In this document: in pieces, positions 43,625 through 51,681 of the stretch
Position numbering within the stretch: position 1 is the first letter of the stretch
Layout of the letters: each line of letters opens with the position of its first letter
NCBI RefSeq assembly: GCF_001279525.1
Contig: NZ_LGDY01000129.1
Location: forward strand, 1-52,883
Source of the DNA: Nocardia sp. NRRL S-836
GTDB taxonomy: Bacteria > Actinomycetota > Actinomycetes > Mycobacteriales > Pseudonocardiaceae
Reading direction: 5' to 3'
DNA length: 52,883 nt
The notes under the pieces: model-generated
Told to the model about the DNA's origin: nothing
Seen by the model: the letters and a program-made list of their open reading frames with translations, nothing else
Database searches by the model: none
Position numbers and translations under genes: made by a program

Positions 43625-44839
43625 TCATCGTGAAGTGTTGAGTGCTTCTGTCTTCGTTCGGAGCTTCAGCCGCGAATGCAGCAGATGTGCGGTCGCGGCC
43701 GCCGACAACGCGCAGATGACCGGGAGGAAGAAGGTCGGCCGGGCACCCAGCTCATCCGCGATCTTGCCGACGGTGGCGGTGCCCGAACCGAAGCCGAGCG
43801 AGAGACTGGACCACACCCAGTTCAGCCCCTCGGTCTGGATCGCCACCGGAACGAGCTCGTCGAGCAGGTGAAAGGCGTTGATGACGGTCGGCGCCATGCT
43901 GAGACCGTTGACCGCGGAGCAAGCCATGAGGACGAAGAGGCTGTCCGCGGTCAGGTAGAGGGCGGGGAGCAGGCCGAACGCCGAGGCGCTCAACGCAAGC
44001 CGCAGCGACGTCGGCCCGCTTCGCGTCCGCGAGCCGTACACGACGGCCGAAACGCCACTGCCCACCGCGAAGCACGTCAGAACGAGGCCGGCGCCACCCG
44101 GCTGCCCCAGCTCGGCGCACCGTGCGACGAGCAGCACCTCCGCTGCGCCGCAGGTGGCTCCCACCACGAGGAGCAGGACGAGCAGCAGCGGCATGCCCGG
44201 ATACCGTGCGGCCAGGCGTCGATCCACTCGGGCGACGGGAGGCCGCCTGGGCGGCTCGGTGTGGCGCTGGAACAGCAGCCAGGTCGCGCCGGAGGCGGTG
44301 AGGAACGCCGAAGCGACGGCCAGGGACGGTGAGACGTGGATCGCGAGAGCCGCTGTCAGAAGAGGGCCGATCGCGAAGACGACCTCGTCCAGAACTGTTT
44401 CGACCGAATAGGCGGCGGATCTCTCAGGGGTGTCGTCCGGCCACATGGTCGCCCATCGCGCTCGCGTCATCGGGCCGGTGTTGACCCCTGAGGCGCCCAG
44501 GAGAAGAGCCAGGAGCAGGGTTGCCGGAAGAGGTGCGCTCAGCGCCACCGATCCGAGCATCGCCGTGGCGAGCACGAAATGCGCGAAAATGGACAGGAGC
44601 AGCGTTCTGCTCTGCCCGAAACGGTCTGCGATGATCCCGGCGACGGGACTGCCGAATGCGTTGCCGATCGTCCAGCAGCCGCTCACCAACGCGGCTTTCC
44701 CGTACTGGCCGGTGGGCAGGGCCAGCAACAGGAGCAAGCCGAGCGGGTAGATTCCGACGAAAAGGCGCGACAGCACGCCCGCGACGCAGAAGGACGTGGC
44801 ACCGCGCTTGGCGAAGGCGCTGCGATAACCGGCGAACAC
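43625..44839 (-). CDS. MFS transporter
   Basis: The 404-residue protein has about 12 hydrophobic segments in two halves with a central basic loop (RHTEPPRRPPVARVDRR). The first loop carries the MFS-like GIIADRFGQSR motif. I chose GTG 44837-44839 with GGAGG six bases upstream; an upstream TTG at 44878 lacks such a site. As first gene of the operon with a flavin monooxygenase, TDO-like enzyme and decarboxylase, it most likely exports the product or gives self-resistance. The upstream gap (44840-45093) should hold the operon promoter. Confidence 0.88.
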   Translation of the reverse strand: MFAGYRSAFAKRGATSFCVAGVLSRLFVGIYPLGLLLLLALPTGQYGKAALVSGCWTIGNAFGSPVAGIIADRFGQSRTLLLSIFAHFVLATAMLGSVALSAPLPATLLLALLLGASGVNTGPMTRARWATMWPDDTPERSAAYSVETVLDEVVFAIGPLLTAALAIHVSPSLAVASAFLTASGATWLLFQRHTEPPRRPPVARVDRRLAARYPGMPLLLVLLLVVGATCGAAEVLLVARCAELGQPGGAGLVLTCFAVGSGVSAVVYGSRTRSGPTSLRLALSASAFGLLPALYLTADSLFVLMACSAVNGLSMAPTVINAFHLLDELVPVAIQTEGLNWVWSSLSLGFGSGTATVGKIADELGARPTFFLPVICALSAAATAHLLHSRLKLRTKTEALNTSR

Positions 44840-45093
44840 AGCGGACCTCCAGGGGCGGTCGGACGAGGTGCTGAACAAGACAGCGACAATTCACCGCGCT
44901 CGGGGAGATCACGTCGCCGCAGCGCTCCGACACTGTGCACCGCGGGTGGTCGCGAATGCGAGACTCGTTTCGCCTGGCGGGACGGTTTTGTGAGAAATAG
45001 GCCGGTGATGGTGCCGCCCGTGTCCGAACGGGAAGCTCGCCAAGACGAACGGGCAAACCTCTTCGGCCCGTTGTTGACGGCCGGTACCCGGAG

Positions 45094-45978
45094 CTAAGGG
45101 GCGACCGGGCGTTGCGGGGCGGGCGAGCCCACCATCTCGCGCGGGCGCACGAGCGAGTGCTGCAACAGTCCGTCCAGCCGGGAACGCAGGAACAGGCGGT
45201 ACGGGTTCGGCCCGCACAGACCCGCCAGGGTGGTCACGGCTCGCGAGTGCATGTCGTGGACCTCGCGGTCGTACAGCCGCACGGCACCAGGGGTGCTGGA
45301 GAGGTCCCGGAGCACCATCCTCGCGGTGGCGTTCCGGCCGGCCTCCTCGCCGAGCTGGATCATGTGGTGCCTGAGGTGCGTGCTCGCGATCTTGCAGGCG
45401 TTGGCGAGCAGCAGCGGTGGTGTGCGGTCGTCACCGGCGGAGTTCGCGGCGGCCTGGTCGGCCAGCAACCCGTACAGCCTCCCGAACTCACGCCACTGCG
45501 GCCCGTCCGAAGGCGCGCAGGTCCGCGCCGCCATGAACGCCTCGCGCGCGTATGCGTTGCTTCGAGCGCTTGACCTCGAATCGGAAACGACCGCCGGCTC
45601 TTCGAGGTCGGCGGTCCACCCCCTGCGGAGGTCCTCCGCGATGTCGAGAGAACGCAGGTAGCGCAACGGCAACCAGACCGCCGCCGCGCCCGTGCGCGTG
45701 TCCGCACCGGCCCACCACAACGCCGAGATCGCCGACACCGGCATGGCGTTGTGCGGAGAACCTCCCGCGGCCGCCGCGGTGACGACCGCGAACAGCCGGG
45801 CGAACACCAGGGGCGGCTCCACCTGCCTGAGGAGCTCGGCGCTCGACGGGGGAGCCACTCCGGCGGTGCGGAGATCGGTCGCGAGGCGGAGGTCCGCGTC
45901 GACGCAGCGAACGGCGATGCGCAGGGTCCTGGCGAAGTTGCCGAGCGGGGGCCGGGCGCGTTGTTCGGTGATGGCCAT
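45094..45978 (-). CDS. All-helical protein of unknown function, possibly degenerate isoprenoid synthase-like
   Basis: About 294 residues from ATG 45978; the frame stays open further upstream. The sequence is strongly helical, with alternating Ala/Leu/Arg segments. GGSPHNAMPVSAISALWWAGAD and YLRSLDIAEDLRRG weakly recall polyprenyl synthases in order and spacing, but the DDxxD metal motifs are absent. The call is therefore uncertain, and an unrelated helical protein is possible. It is divergent from the UbiA prenyltransferase cassette across a 370-bp promoter region. The position suggests a link to prenyl chemistry, but no function should be assumed. Confidence 0.6.
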   Translation of the reverse strand: MAITEQRARPPLGNFARTLRIAVRCVDADLRLATDLRTAGVAPPSSAELLRQVEPPLVFARLFAVVTAAAAGGSPHNAMPVSAISALWWAGADTRTGAAAVWLPLRYLRSLDIAEDLRRGWTADLEEPAVVSDSRSSARSNAYAREAFMAARTCAPSDGPQWREFGRLYGLLADQAAANSAGDDRTPPLLLANACKIASTHLRHHMIQLGEEAGRNATARMVLRDLSSTPGAVRLYDREVHDMHSRAVTTLAGLCGPNPYRLFLRSRLDGLLQHSLVRPREMVGSPAPQRPVAP

Positions 45979-46348
45979 GGTGGATCCCGACTGCTCGGCT
46001 GGAGAGGTGCCGCGGACGGCGTGCATCACAGCACGCCGCAGGTCCGGCGGCGAAGTGTTGTCCCGCGCCGTGTCACCTTCGGGCCGATGACCGTGACGAT
46101 TCGGGCACCGGGCGACCCCGGCCGCGGCCGACACGGCGAGCATTCGCGCGTTCGACGGGGCCGTGCGCGGTCCACTTCGGACCGAACTCCGGCGCCGCTC
46201 GAACGTGCCGGGCGCCGTCAGTGGCCGGTCGTGCCGAATCGGGTGGCCATCTGTGAACCGGTGGGCCGAGGAACCGCGGAACCCACCACGCATGTGCTGC
46301 GATGGCGCTGCAGTGCCGTCGGGTGAGTTCTGTGCACAAGCGGACAGG
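45979..46348. other. Divergent intergenic region before the UbiA cassette
   Basis: These 370 bp contain no convincing gene and should hold promoters for the leftward helical protein and the rightward prenyltransferase operon. I did not find a clear inverted repeat or promoter pair. If the leftward gene uses an in-frame start further upstream, part of this stretch would be coding. Confidence 0.45.
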
Positions 46349-47290
46349 GTGAACGACATTTCCACTTCAACGTCTCAGCGCACCGGCCGGGCCGTGTGGG
46401 AGGTGCCGAGCCTCGCTGCCGCACTGGTGCCGCGAATGCCCGCTGCCACCCGCCCTTACCTGAGGCTTGCGCGTGTTCACGCTCCCATCGGCAGTTGGCT
46501 CTACCTCCTGCCCGGGCTGTGGGCGCTCGCTCTCGCGACGCCGGGGCTGCCGGACTGGCGCCGGGTGCTGCTGGTCGCCGTGGCTGCGGTTCTCGTGCGG
46601 GGGTTCGGCTGCACGGTCAACGACATCGTCGACCACCGGATCGACGCGGAGGTCGAGCGAACCGCGACGCGGCCGATCCCGGCGGGGGAGGTGGGTGTCG
46701 GGGCGGCGGTGGCGTTCGCCGTGGCGCAGGCACTGGGAGCACTCGGCGTCCTGATGGCGACCAGCGTGCCGGCCGCCGTGGTGGTGGCCGCTTCGTACCC
46801 GCTGGTGGTGGCCTACCCCTTCATGAAGAGGATCACCCACTGGCCGCAGGCCTGGCTGGGTGTCGTCTTCAACGGCTACGTCCTCGCCAACTGGGTCGCG
46901 GTGACGGGAGCGGTGGAGCTGCCCGCCGTCCTGCTCTTCGGTGCGGCGTTCTTCTGGACTTTGGGCTACGACACGATTTACGCCCACCAGGACAAGGAAG
47001 ACGACGTCTTGGTGGGCGTGAAGTCCACCGCGCTGCTGTTCGGCGGCACGACCAAGGTCTGGGTGCTGGCCTTCTACACCGCCACCACCGCCGGGATCGC
47101 ACTCGCGGGGGCCGCCGCCGGGCTGCACTGGTCGTTCTACGCCGTACTGGGCCTGGCCGCTGCCCAGCTCTGCTGGCAGGTGCGGACGGTGGACCTCGAC
47201 GACCCCGCCGACTGCAGGCGGAAGTTCACCTCGAACCGCTACCTCGGGTGGATCGTGTTCGTCGCCATCCTCGTCGGGCAGGTGCTGTGA
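46349..47290 (+). CDS. UbiA-family aromatic prenyltransferase (4-hydroxybenzoate type)
   Basis: The 313-residue integral membrane protein has the two Asp-rich motifs of UbiA enzymes: NDIVD (91-95), followed by DAEVERTATRPIPAG, and YDTIYAHQDKEDD (207-219). The TxxRPIPAG segment is typical of 4-hydroxybenzoate polyprenyltransferases. It should transfer a prenyl group from a prenyl diphosphate to the ring of 4-hydroxybenzoate or a similar aromatic acid. I chose GTG 46349; other in-frame starts exist up to Met 46436. Its stop overlaps the start of the UbiC-like gene, which would supply 4-hydroxybenzoate. Actinomycetes make menaquinone, not ubiquinone, so this UbiA is likely for a specialised product. 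Confidence 0.92.
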   Translation: MNDISTSTSQRTGRAVWEVPSLAAALVPRMPAATRPYLRLARVHAPIGSWLYLLPGLWALALATPGLPDWRRVLLVAVAAVLVRGFGCTVNDIVDHRIDAEVERTATRPIPAGEVGVGAAVAFAVAQALGALGVLMATSVPAAVVVAASYPLVVAYPFMKRITHWPQAWLGVVFNGYVLANWVAVTGAVELPAVLLFGAAFFWTLGYDTIYAHQDKEDDVLVGVKSTALLFGGTTKVWVLAFYTATTAGIALAGAAAGLHWSFYAVLGLAAAQLCWQVRTVDLDDPADCRRKFTSNRYLGWIVFVAILVGQVL

Positions 47291-47847
47291 GCGCGTCTTG
47301 TGCCCCTGTGCACGTCGAACGCCTGACGACCCTCACCGCACTCCTGGCGGATCCTTCCCGGCTGGTCACCACCGTTCTCGAAGACTGGTGCGGCACAGCG
47401 GTCCGCGCTGAGGTCCGCCACCGCTCGGAGGAGTCGCTGGCCACATCGGCGGCCGGCTTCGGCACGGTCGTCAGCGCGGCTTTTCCCCCACTCGCGGAGG
47501 TGGTTGGGTTGCTCCGGCTCTCGGACGGGGCGCACCTGCAGCTCCGCGAGGTCGGACTCGGCGCGGGCGGGGGAGACCTCGTCAGGGCTGAGGCGGTCGT
47601 CGCGCTGGACCGCGTGAACACCGACGAGGTCGCGGTGCTGCGCACGTCGGACACGCCGCTGGGGCTCGCCCTGTCGGCGGGTGGGGTGCGGCGTCGGCTG
47701 GCTGCCGCGCCCGAGCTCGCGCAGGCGAGGGGAACCGTGCCGGAGACCGCCGACGCCCCGGTGCTGGTCGTGACCGCTGTGCTGTGCCGCGAGTCCGTCC
47801 CCGTCGCACTCGTGCGGGAGACGTTCCTGCGCCGGACGCTGGGATGA
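47287..47847 (+). CDS. Chorismate lyase-like protein (UbiC / Rv2949c type)
   Basis: The 186-residue protein shows a chorismate pyruvate-lyase-like pattern: the central VRAEAVVALDRVN strand, the SDTPLGLAL segment corresponding to TPLGRYL in UbiC, and a final PVALVRETFLRR corresponding to the LLLTELFLP strand with its conserved Glu. The enzyme would turn chorismate into 4-hydroxybenzoate and pyruvate. The call rests on weak motif similarity plus gene order: the GTG overlaps the stop of UbiA, whose usual acceptor is 4-hydroxybenzoate. A UTRA-like ligand-binding domain of the same fold is the alternative, but no DNA-binding domain is present. Confidence 0.6.
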   Translation: MSASCAPVHVERLTTLTALLADPSRLVTTVLEDWCGTAVRAEVRHRSEESLATSAAGFGTVVSAAFPPLAEVVGLLRLSDGAHLQLREVGLGAGGGDLVRAEAVVALDRVNTDEVAVLRTSDTPLGLALSAGGVRRRLAAAPELAQARGTVPETADAPVLVVTAVLCRESVPVALVRETFLRRTLG

Positions 47848-47854
47848 GGTCGTA

Positions 47855-49237
47855 GTGGACTCACCGATCACGATCTTCGACCGGCTGGGCACCGGCTCCA
47901 CCCCGGTGGGTGCGAAGGTCCGGCTGCGCACCGCACACGTGCTCGGAGGTGGCGTCGCGGGACTCCTCGCGGCACGGGTCCTGTCCGACCACGCGGAGCA
48001 GGTCGTGGTGGTGGAACCCGACCGGCGCGAGTCACTCCTGTCCGGGGCGGTCCGGTCCGGTGCCCCGCAGGGCTCCCAGGTGCACCTGCTGCTCCCCGGC
48101 GGACGCAGGCAGGTCGAACGCTTCTTCCCCGGCTTCGTCGAGGAGGCCGTGGCCGCAGGGGCCGTGCTCTGCGAAGCCCGGCGGACGGTCGCCTACCTCG
48201 ATGACGCCGAGCAGCTCCCGACACCGAACGCGGAGTTCCTCGCGAGCAGCCGCCCACTGCTGGAATCGTTGCTGTGGCGGCGTGTGCTGGCGCTGCCTGG
48301 CCTGTCGCTGGTCCACGGCCGGGTGACCTCCCTCGGCTTCGCGCACGAAGCGGTGAACGCGGTGCACCTGGCGCGGGACGGCCACCGGACCGAGATGGCG
48401 TCGGACTTCGTCGTCGACGCCACCGGTAGGGCCAGCAGGATCCCCGACTGGCTGCACCGCGGCGGATGGCCTCGCCCGGAGACCGACCGGCTGGCGGCGG
48501 ATGTCCGGTACTTCTCCGCGAGGTTCTCCCGATCATCCACCTGGGACGGACCGCTGTGCGGAATCGCCAGGTACACACCGGGATTTCCGACGGACATCGC
48601 GGGAGCGGCCGTCAACGCCGTCGAAGCGGGGCAGTGGGCGGTGATGCTCGCGCGGTACGGCGCCGGAGGTGACGGCCTCACCGCTGACGCGTTGACGGCG
48701 CGGTGCCGTGAGCTGCCACCGGTCTTCGCCGAGGCGGTGCGCGGCGAGCTGATCGGGGAGGTGGTGCCGCACCGGCACCCGCACAGCCGGTGGCGGCGCT
48801 TCGACGCGCTGGAACGCCTCCCCGCCCGGCTCGCGGTCGTCGGGGACGCGGTCGCGTCCTTCAACCCCGTGTACGGACAGGGCATGTCCTCGGCCGCACT
48901 GCACGCGTCCTGCCTTTCCGAGTTCCTGCGCTCCGACACGGACCTCGACGCCGCCGCCCGGTCGTTCTTCGACCTGCAGGGCGTCGTCACGGAAGCCGCG
49001 TGGCGCACCTCCACGGCGGCCGACGCCGTCCGGCTGGGGGTGGCCGGGAGCGCGCGGACCGAGGCCGAGCAGCGCCAGGCACGGGCAATGCGCCTGGTGC
49101 ACCGGGCAGCGGCCCAGGACGTGGAGATCGCCACCGCTGTCCGGGCGGTGGGGTTCATGACCGCTCATCCGGCGACGCTGCTGTCACCGGAACTGGTGGC
49201 ACGAGCGGCGAACGGCAACGGCGTGGAGGACCGATGA
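47855..49237 (+). CDS. FAD-dependent monooxygenase, epoxidase type
   Basis: The 460-residue flavoprotein has an N-terminal GGGVAGLLAARVL dinucleotide motif (about 31-43) and the second FAD motif GDAVASFNPVYGQGMSSAA near residue 330. The latter matches epoxidases such as LasC and MonCI, which epoxidise alkenes of polyethers and prenyl chains. No halogenase WxWxIP motif is seen. The GTG at 47855 has GAGG upstream, and the stop overlaps the SnoaL-like gene (ATGA). In this cassette it would epoxidise the prenyl chain installed by the UbiA enzyme, preparing it for cyclisation. Confidence 0.85.
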   Translation: MDSPITIFDRLGTGSTPVGAKVRLRTAHVLGGGVAGLLAARVLSDHAEQVVVVEPDRRESLLSGAVRSGAPQGSQVHLLLPGGRRQVERFFPGFVEEAVAAGAVLCEARRTVAYLDDAEQLPTPNAEFLASSRPLLESLLWRRVLALPGLSLVHGRVTSLGFAHEAVNAVHLARDGHRTEMASDFVVDATGRASRIPDWLHRGGWPRPETDRLAADVRYFSARFSRSSTWDGPLCGIARYTPGFPTDIAGAAVNAVEAGQWAVMLARYGAGGDGLTADALTARCRELPPVFAEAVRGELIGEVVPHRHPHSRWRRFDALERLPARLAVVGDAVASFNPVYGQGMSSAALHASCLSEFLRSDTDLDAAARSFFDLQGVVTEAAWRTSTAADAVRLGVAGSARTEAEQRQARAMRLVHRAAAQDVEIATAVRAVGFMTAHPATLLSPELVARAANGNGVEDR

Positions 49238-49623
49238 ACGATCCCACTACTACGACGGCGCTCGACCGCTACCTGGAGCTCGCTGACCGCTTGGTGGCCG
49301 ATCCCGCCGCACTGGCGGAGCTGGGCACGGTCTTCGCGGCCGGCGCGGTCGTGCGGCTGCACGACCGGGACGTGGTCGGCATCGAGGCGCTGACCGAGTT
49401 CTACCGCACGTTCGCCGCGACCTTCGAGGAGACCAAGCACTTCTGGAACACCGAGGTCCTCGCGGACGGCACGCTCAGGGCGCGGTGGGCCGTGGCGGGC
49501 CGGCGAACGGGGGGAGCGGTGATGGCCGCTTCCGGGACCGAGCACGCGACCGTCGACGCGTGCGGGCTGATCACCGCGCTGCGCAACGAGTTCGAGCCCA
49601 CCGGCACGGAGAGGTCCGGCTGA
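49234..49623 (+). CDS. SnoaL-like (NTF2-fold) protein
   Basis: This 129-residue protein has the NTF2-like pattern DRYLELADRLVADPAALAEL, a central VVGIEALTEFYRTFAATFEE helix and a beta-rich C-terminus (LRARWAVAGRR and GTEHATV). NTF2-fold enzymes include limonene-epoxide hydrolase and the polyether epoxide hydrolase LasB, as well as SnoaL cyclases. Placed directly after a LasC-like epoxidase with ATGA coupling, it is a candidate epoxide-opening or ring-closing enzyme. Function is inferred from fold and neighbour only. Confidence 0.75.
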   Translation: MNDPTTTTALDRYLELADRLVADPAALAELGTVFAAGAVVRLHDRDVVGIEALTEFYRTFAATFEETKHFWNTEVLADGTLRARWAVAGRRTGGAVMAASGTEHATVDACGLITALRNEFEPTGTERSG

Positions 49624-49624
49624 G

Positions 49625-51085
49625 GTGCACGAGAACCTGACGCGCCGGTGGGCGCTGTACGCACACGAACGGAACTGGGGCGACCGCACGGCGTTCCACG
49701 CCGACGGCAGGGCTTGGACGTTCGCCGAGGTCTTCGCCGGTGCGGCCAGAACCGCCACCGGCTACCGCTCGCGCGGCCTGCGTCCCGGCGACCGGGTGCT
49801 GCTCGCGCTGCCCGACAGCGTGGAACTGGTGTGGTGCCTGCTCGGCGCGTGGCAGGCGGGCCTGGTGGCGATCCCGGTGAACGTGCAGATGAGCCGGGAC
49901 GACCTGAGCCGTGACGTGCGCACGGCCGAAGCCGCACTCGTGGTGGCGGATCCGGAGACCGCCGGATGGCTCCTGCCCGACGCCGTCGAGGCCGGGGTGC
50001 TGTCCGCGGCCGACCCCAGCGGTGAGTTCGCCGCCGGTGGCGACGCGCCCGCGCTGGCGATGTTCACGTCCGGCACCACCGGCGTGCCCAGGCTGTGCTT
50101 CTTCCGGCATCGCGACCTGGGCGCTCCGGACCTGGGCGGGCTACCGGTCGGGCCGGAGAGCGTCGGGCTCTCGCTGTCGCGGATGTACTTCGTCGGCGGG
50201 CTGAGCGCCTCGGTCCTGACGACCCTGGCGACCGGTCAGGTGGCGGTGCTGTCCCGTCCGCGCGCGACCCCGGCCGAGGCGGTCCGGCTCGTCGGCAGGC
50301 ACCGCGTGTCGGTGTTGTTCGCCCAGCCCAGCTTCCTCGCGCGGATGCTGCTCGAACCCGGTGGTCCGGACGCGCTCGGGGGAGTGCGCCTGGTGCTGTG
50401 CGCGGGTGAGGTCCTCACCGCCCGGCTGCGCGCACAACTGGTGCCGATCCTGGGAAACCGCCTGCTGAACATCTACGGCGCCACGGAGATCGGCGGGATC
50501 GCCTTCGGCGCGCCCGCGGCGCACAGCTCACCCTCCGCGGTCGGCATGCCCTTGCCGGGCAAGCCCGTGCGCGTCCTCGACGCTGGAGGACGTGAGCTCC
50601 CGCGCGGTGACAGGGGAGAGCTGAACGTCTTCGTGCCGCTCGGCACCCGAGGTGTCGAACGCTGCAGCCGCGGACCGGACGTCGTGACCGACGTGTGGTG
50701 GCCGACCGGCGACCTCGCGTCCGTGGACGACGATGGCGTGGTGCACGTGCACGGACGGCTCGACGACGTCGAGGTCGTGGGTGGGCAGAACGTGGTACCG
50801 GCCGAGGTCGAGCGGCTGCTGGAGCGCCATCCCGGTGTGCTGGAGGCGGCAGTGAGCTCGGTACGCCGCCCTGCGGGTGACACCAGCTTGCGCGCGTACG
50901 TCGTGACCACGGCGGAGCAGTCCGAAAAGGACGTACTTGCGGACGAGCTGGTCGAGCTCGCCCGGTCTGAGCTGTCGTGGTACAAAGTGCCGCAGGACGT
51001 CGTGTGGCTGGAGGCGCTTCCGCGCAACGCCAACGGCAAGCTGCTGCGCCGGGTGCTCCGCGAGCGAGGAGGCCAGTTCGCCTGA
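49625..51085 (+). CDS. Acyl-CoA ligase / adenylate-forming enzyme, aryl-acid type
   Basis: The 486-residue ANL-superfamily enzyme has a P-loop-like TSGTTGVPRL in place of the usual SGTTGxPK. It also has the A5 motif YGATE, the TGD Asp motif and the C-terminal NANGKLLRR with its catalytic Lys. It resembles benzoate/4-hydroxybenzoate-CoA ligases, which activate an aromatic acid with ATP and CoA. The GTG follows the SnoaL stop by one base. The likely substrate is 4-hydroxybenzoate or its prenylated product. A link to the distant KAS III as an aryl starter is possible but speculative. Confidence 0.88.
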   Translation: MHENLTRRWALYAHERNWGDRTAFHADGRAWTFAEVFAGAARTATGYRSRGLRPGDRVLLALPDSVELVWCLLGAWQAGLVAIPVNVQMSRDDLSRDVRTAEAALVVADPETAGWLLPDAVEAGVLSAADPSGEFAAGGDAPALAMFTSGTTGVPRLCFFRHRDLGAPDLGGLPVGPESVGLSLSRMYFVGGLSASVLTTLATGQVAVLSRPRATPAEAVRLVGRHRVSVLFAQPSFLARMLLEPGGPDALGGVRLVLCAGEVLTARLRAQLVPILGNRLLNIYGATEIGGIAFGAPAAHSSPSAVGMPLPGKPVRVLDAGGRELPRGDRGELNVFVPLGTRGVERCSRGPDVVTDVWWPTGDLASVDDDGVVHVHGRLDDVEVVGGQNVVPAEVERLLERHPGVLEAAVSSVRRPAGDTSLRAYVVTTAEQSEKDVLADELVELARSELSWYKVPQDVVWLEALPRNANGKLLRRVLRERGGQFA

Positions 51086-51144
51086 GCGGTCTCCGGGACG
51101 GTCGAGTCCTTCTCCGGCTCACTCACGAGAGGAAGTGGTGTGGA

Positions 51145-51675
51145 GTGTTTCGAGAGGTGCCGGTGCTCCCGGTGGTCATTCCCCTGGCAGCGGTGGTCTT
51201 CCTGGCCCTGCTGGCGCACCTGCGCCGCCGCGACCGCCTCACGGCACCTCGTGCCGCCGTCGCTCTCGTGCTCTGCGTGTACGTTGCGGGAGTAGTGGCG
51301 AACACGGTGTTCCCGATCTTCCTGAACATGCCCGCGGGCGATCCGCAGTGGAAGGTCTACTTCGGACTCGTCCACGGCTACAGCGTCGAAGACGCGCTGC
51401 AGAACATCGTGGTCTTCGTACCGGTCGGGGTGATTTTGCCGCTGCTCCTGGCCAAGGCTTCGTGGTGGCGTGTGCTGGCCGTGGCGGCGGCGTTCAGCCT
51501 GGCGATCGAGGTGACCCAGTTCTTCACCGGCAACCTCCTGGGCGGCGGCCACCTGACCGACGTGAACGACCTGTTCTTCAACGTGGTCGGCGCTGCGCTG
51601 GGGATGGGCGTGTTCTCCGCGTTGTCCAAGGTGCCGGCCGCTGCCGCTCTCATCGACCGGTTCCGCTGGAGCTGA
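51145..51675 (+). CDS. VanZ-like membrane protein, possible membrane terpene cyclase
   Basis: The 176-residue protein has about four to five hydrophobic segments and the VanZ-family signature: NTVFPIFL, DALQNIVVFVPVGVILPLLL with its conserved Asn, SLAIEVTQFF and DVNDLFFNVVGAALG. VanZ proteins are known from teicoplanin resistance. As I recall, small membrane cyclases of bacterial indole and aryl terpenoids (XiaE, DmtA1) fall in or near this superfamily. Next to UbiA prenyltransferase and epoxidase genes, a protonating or epoxide-opening terpene cyclase is plausible. The start is GTG 51145 with AGAGGA upstream; it is 59 bp after the ligase. Confidence 0.8.
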   Translation: MFREVPVLPVVIPLAAVVFLALLAHLRRRDRLTAPRAAVALVLCVYVAGVVANTVFPIFLNMPAGDPQWKVYFGLVHGYSVEDALQNIVVFVPVGVILPLLLAKASWWRVLAVAAAFSLAIEVTQFFTGNLLGGGHLTDVNDLFFNVVGAALGMGVFSALSKVPAAAALIDRFRWS

Positions 51676-51681
51676 CCCGCA

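Noticed and set aside
47855..49237. Flavin-dependent halogenase
   Set aside because: No WxWxIP motif. The second FAD motif matches LasC-like epoxidases instead.
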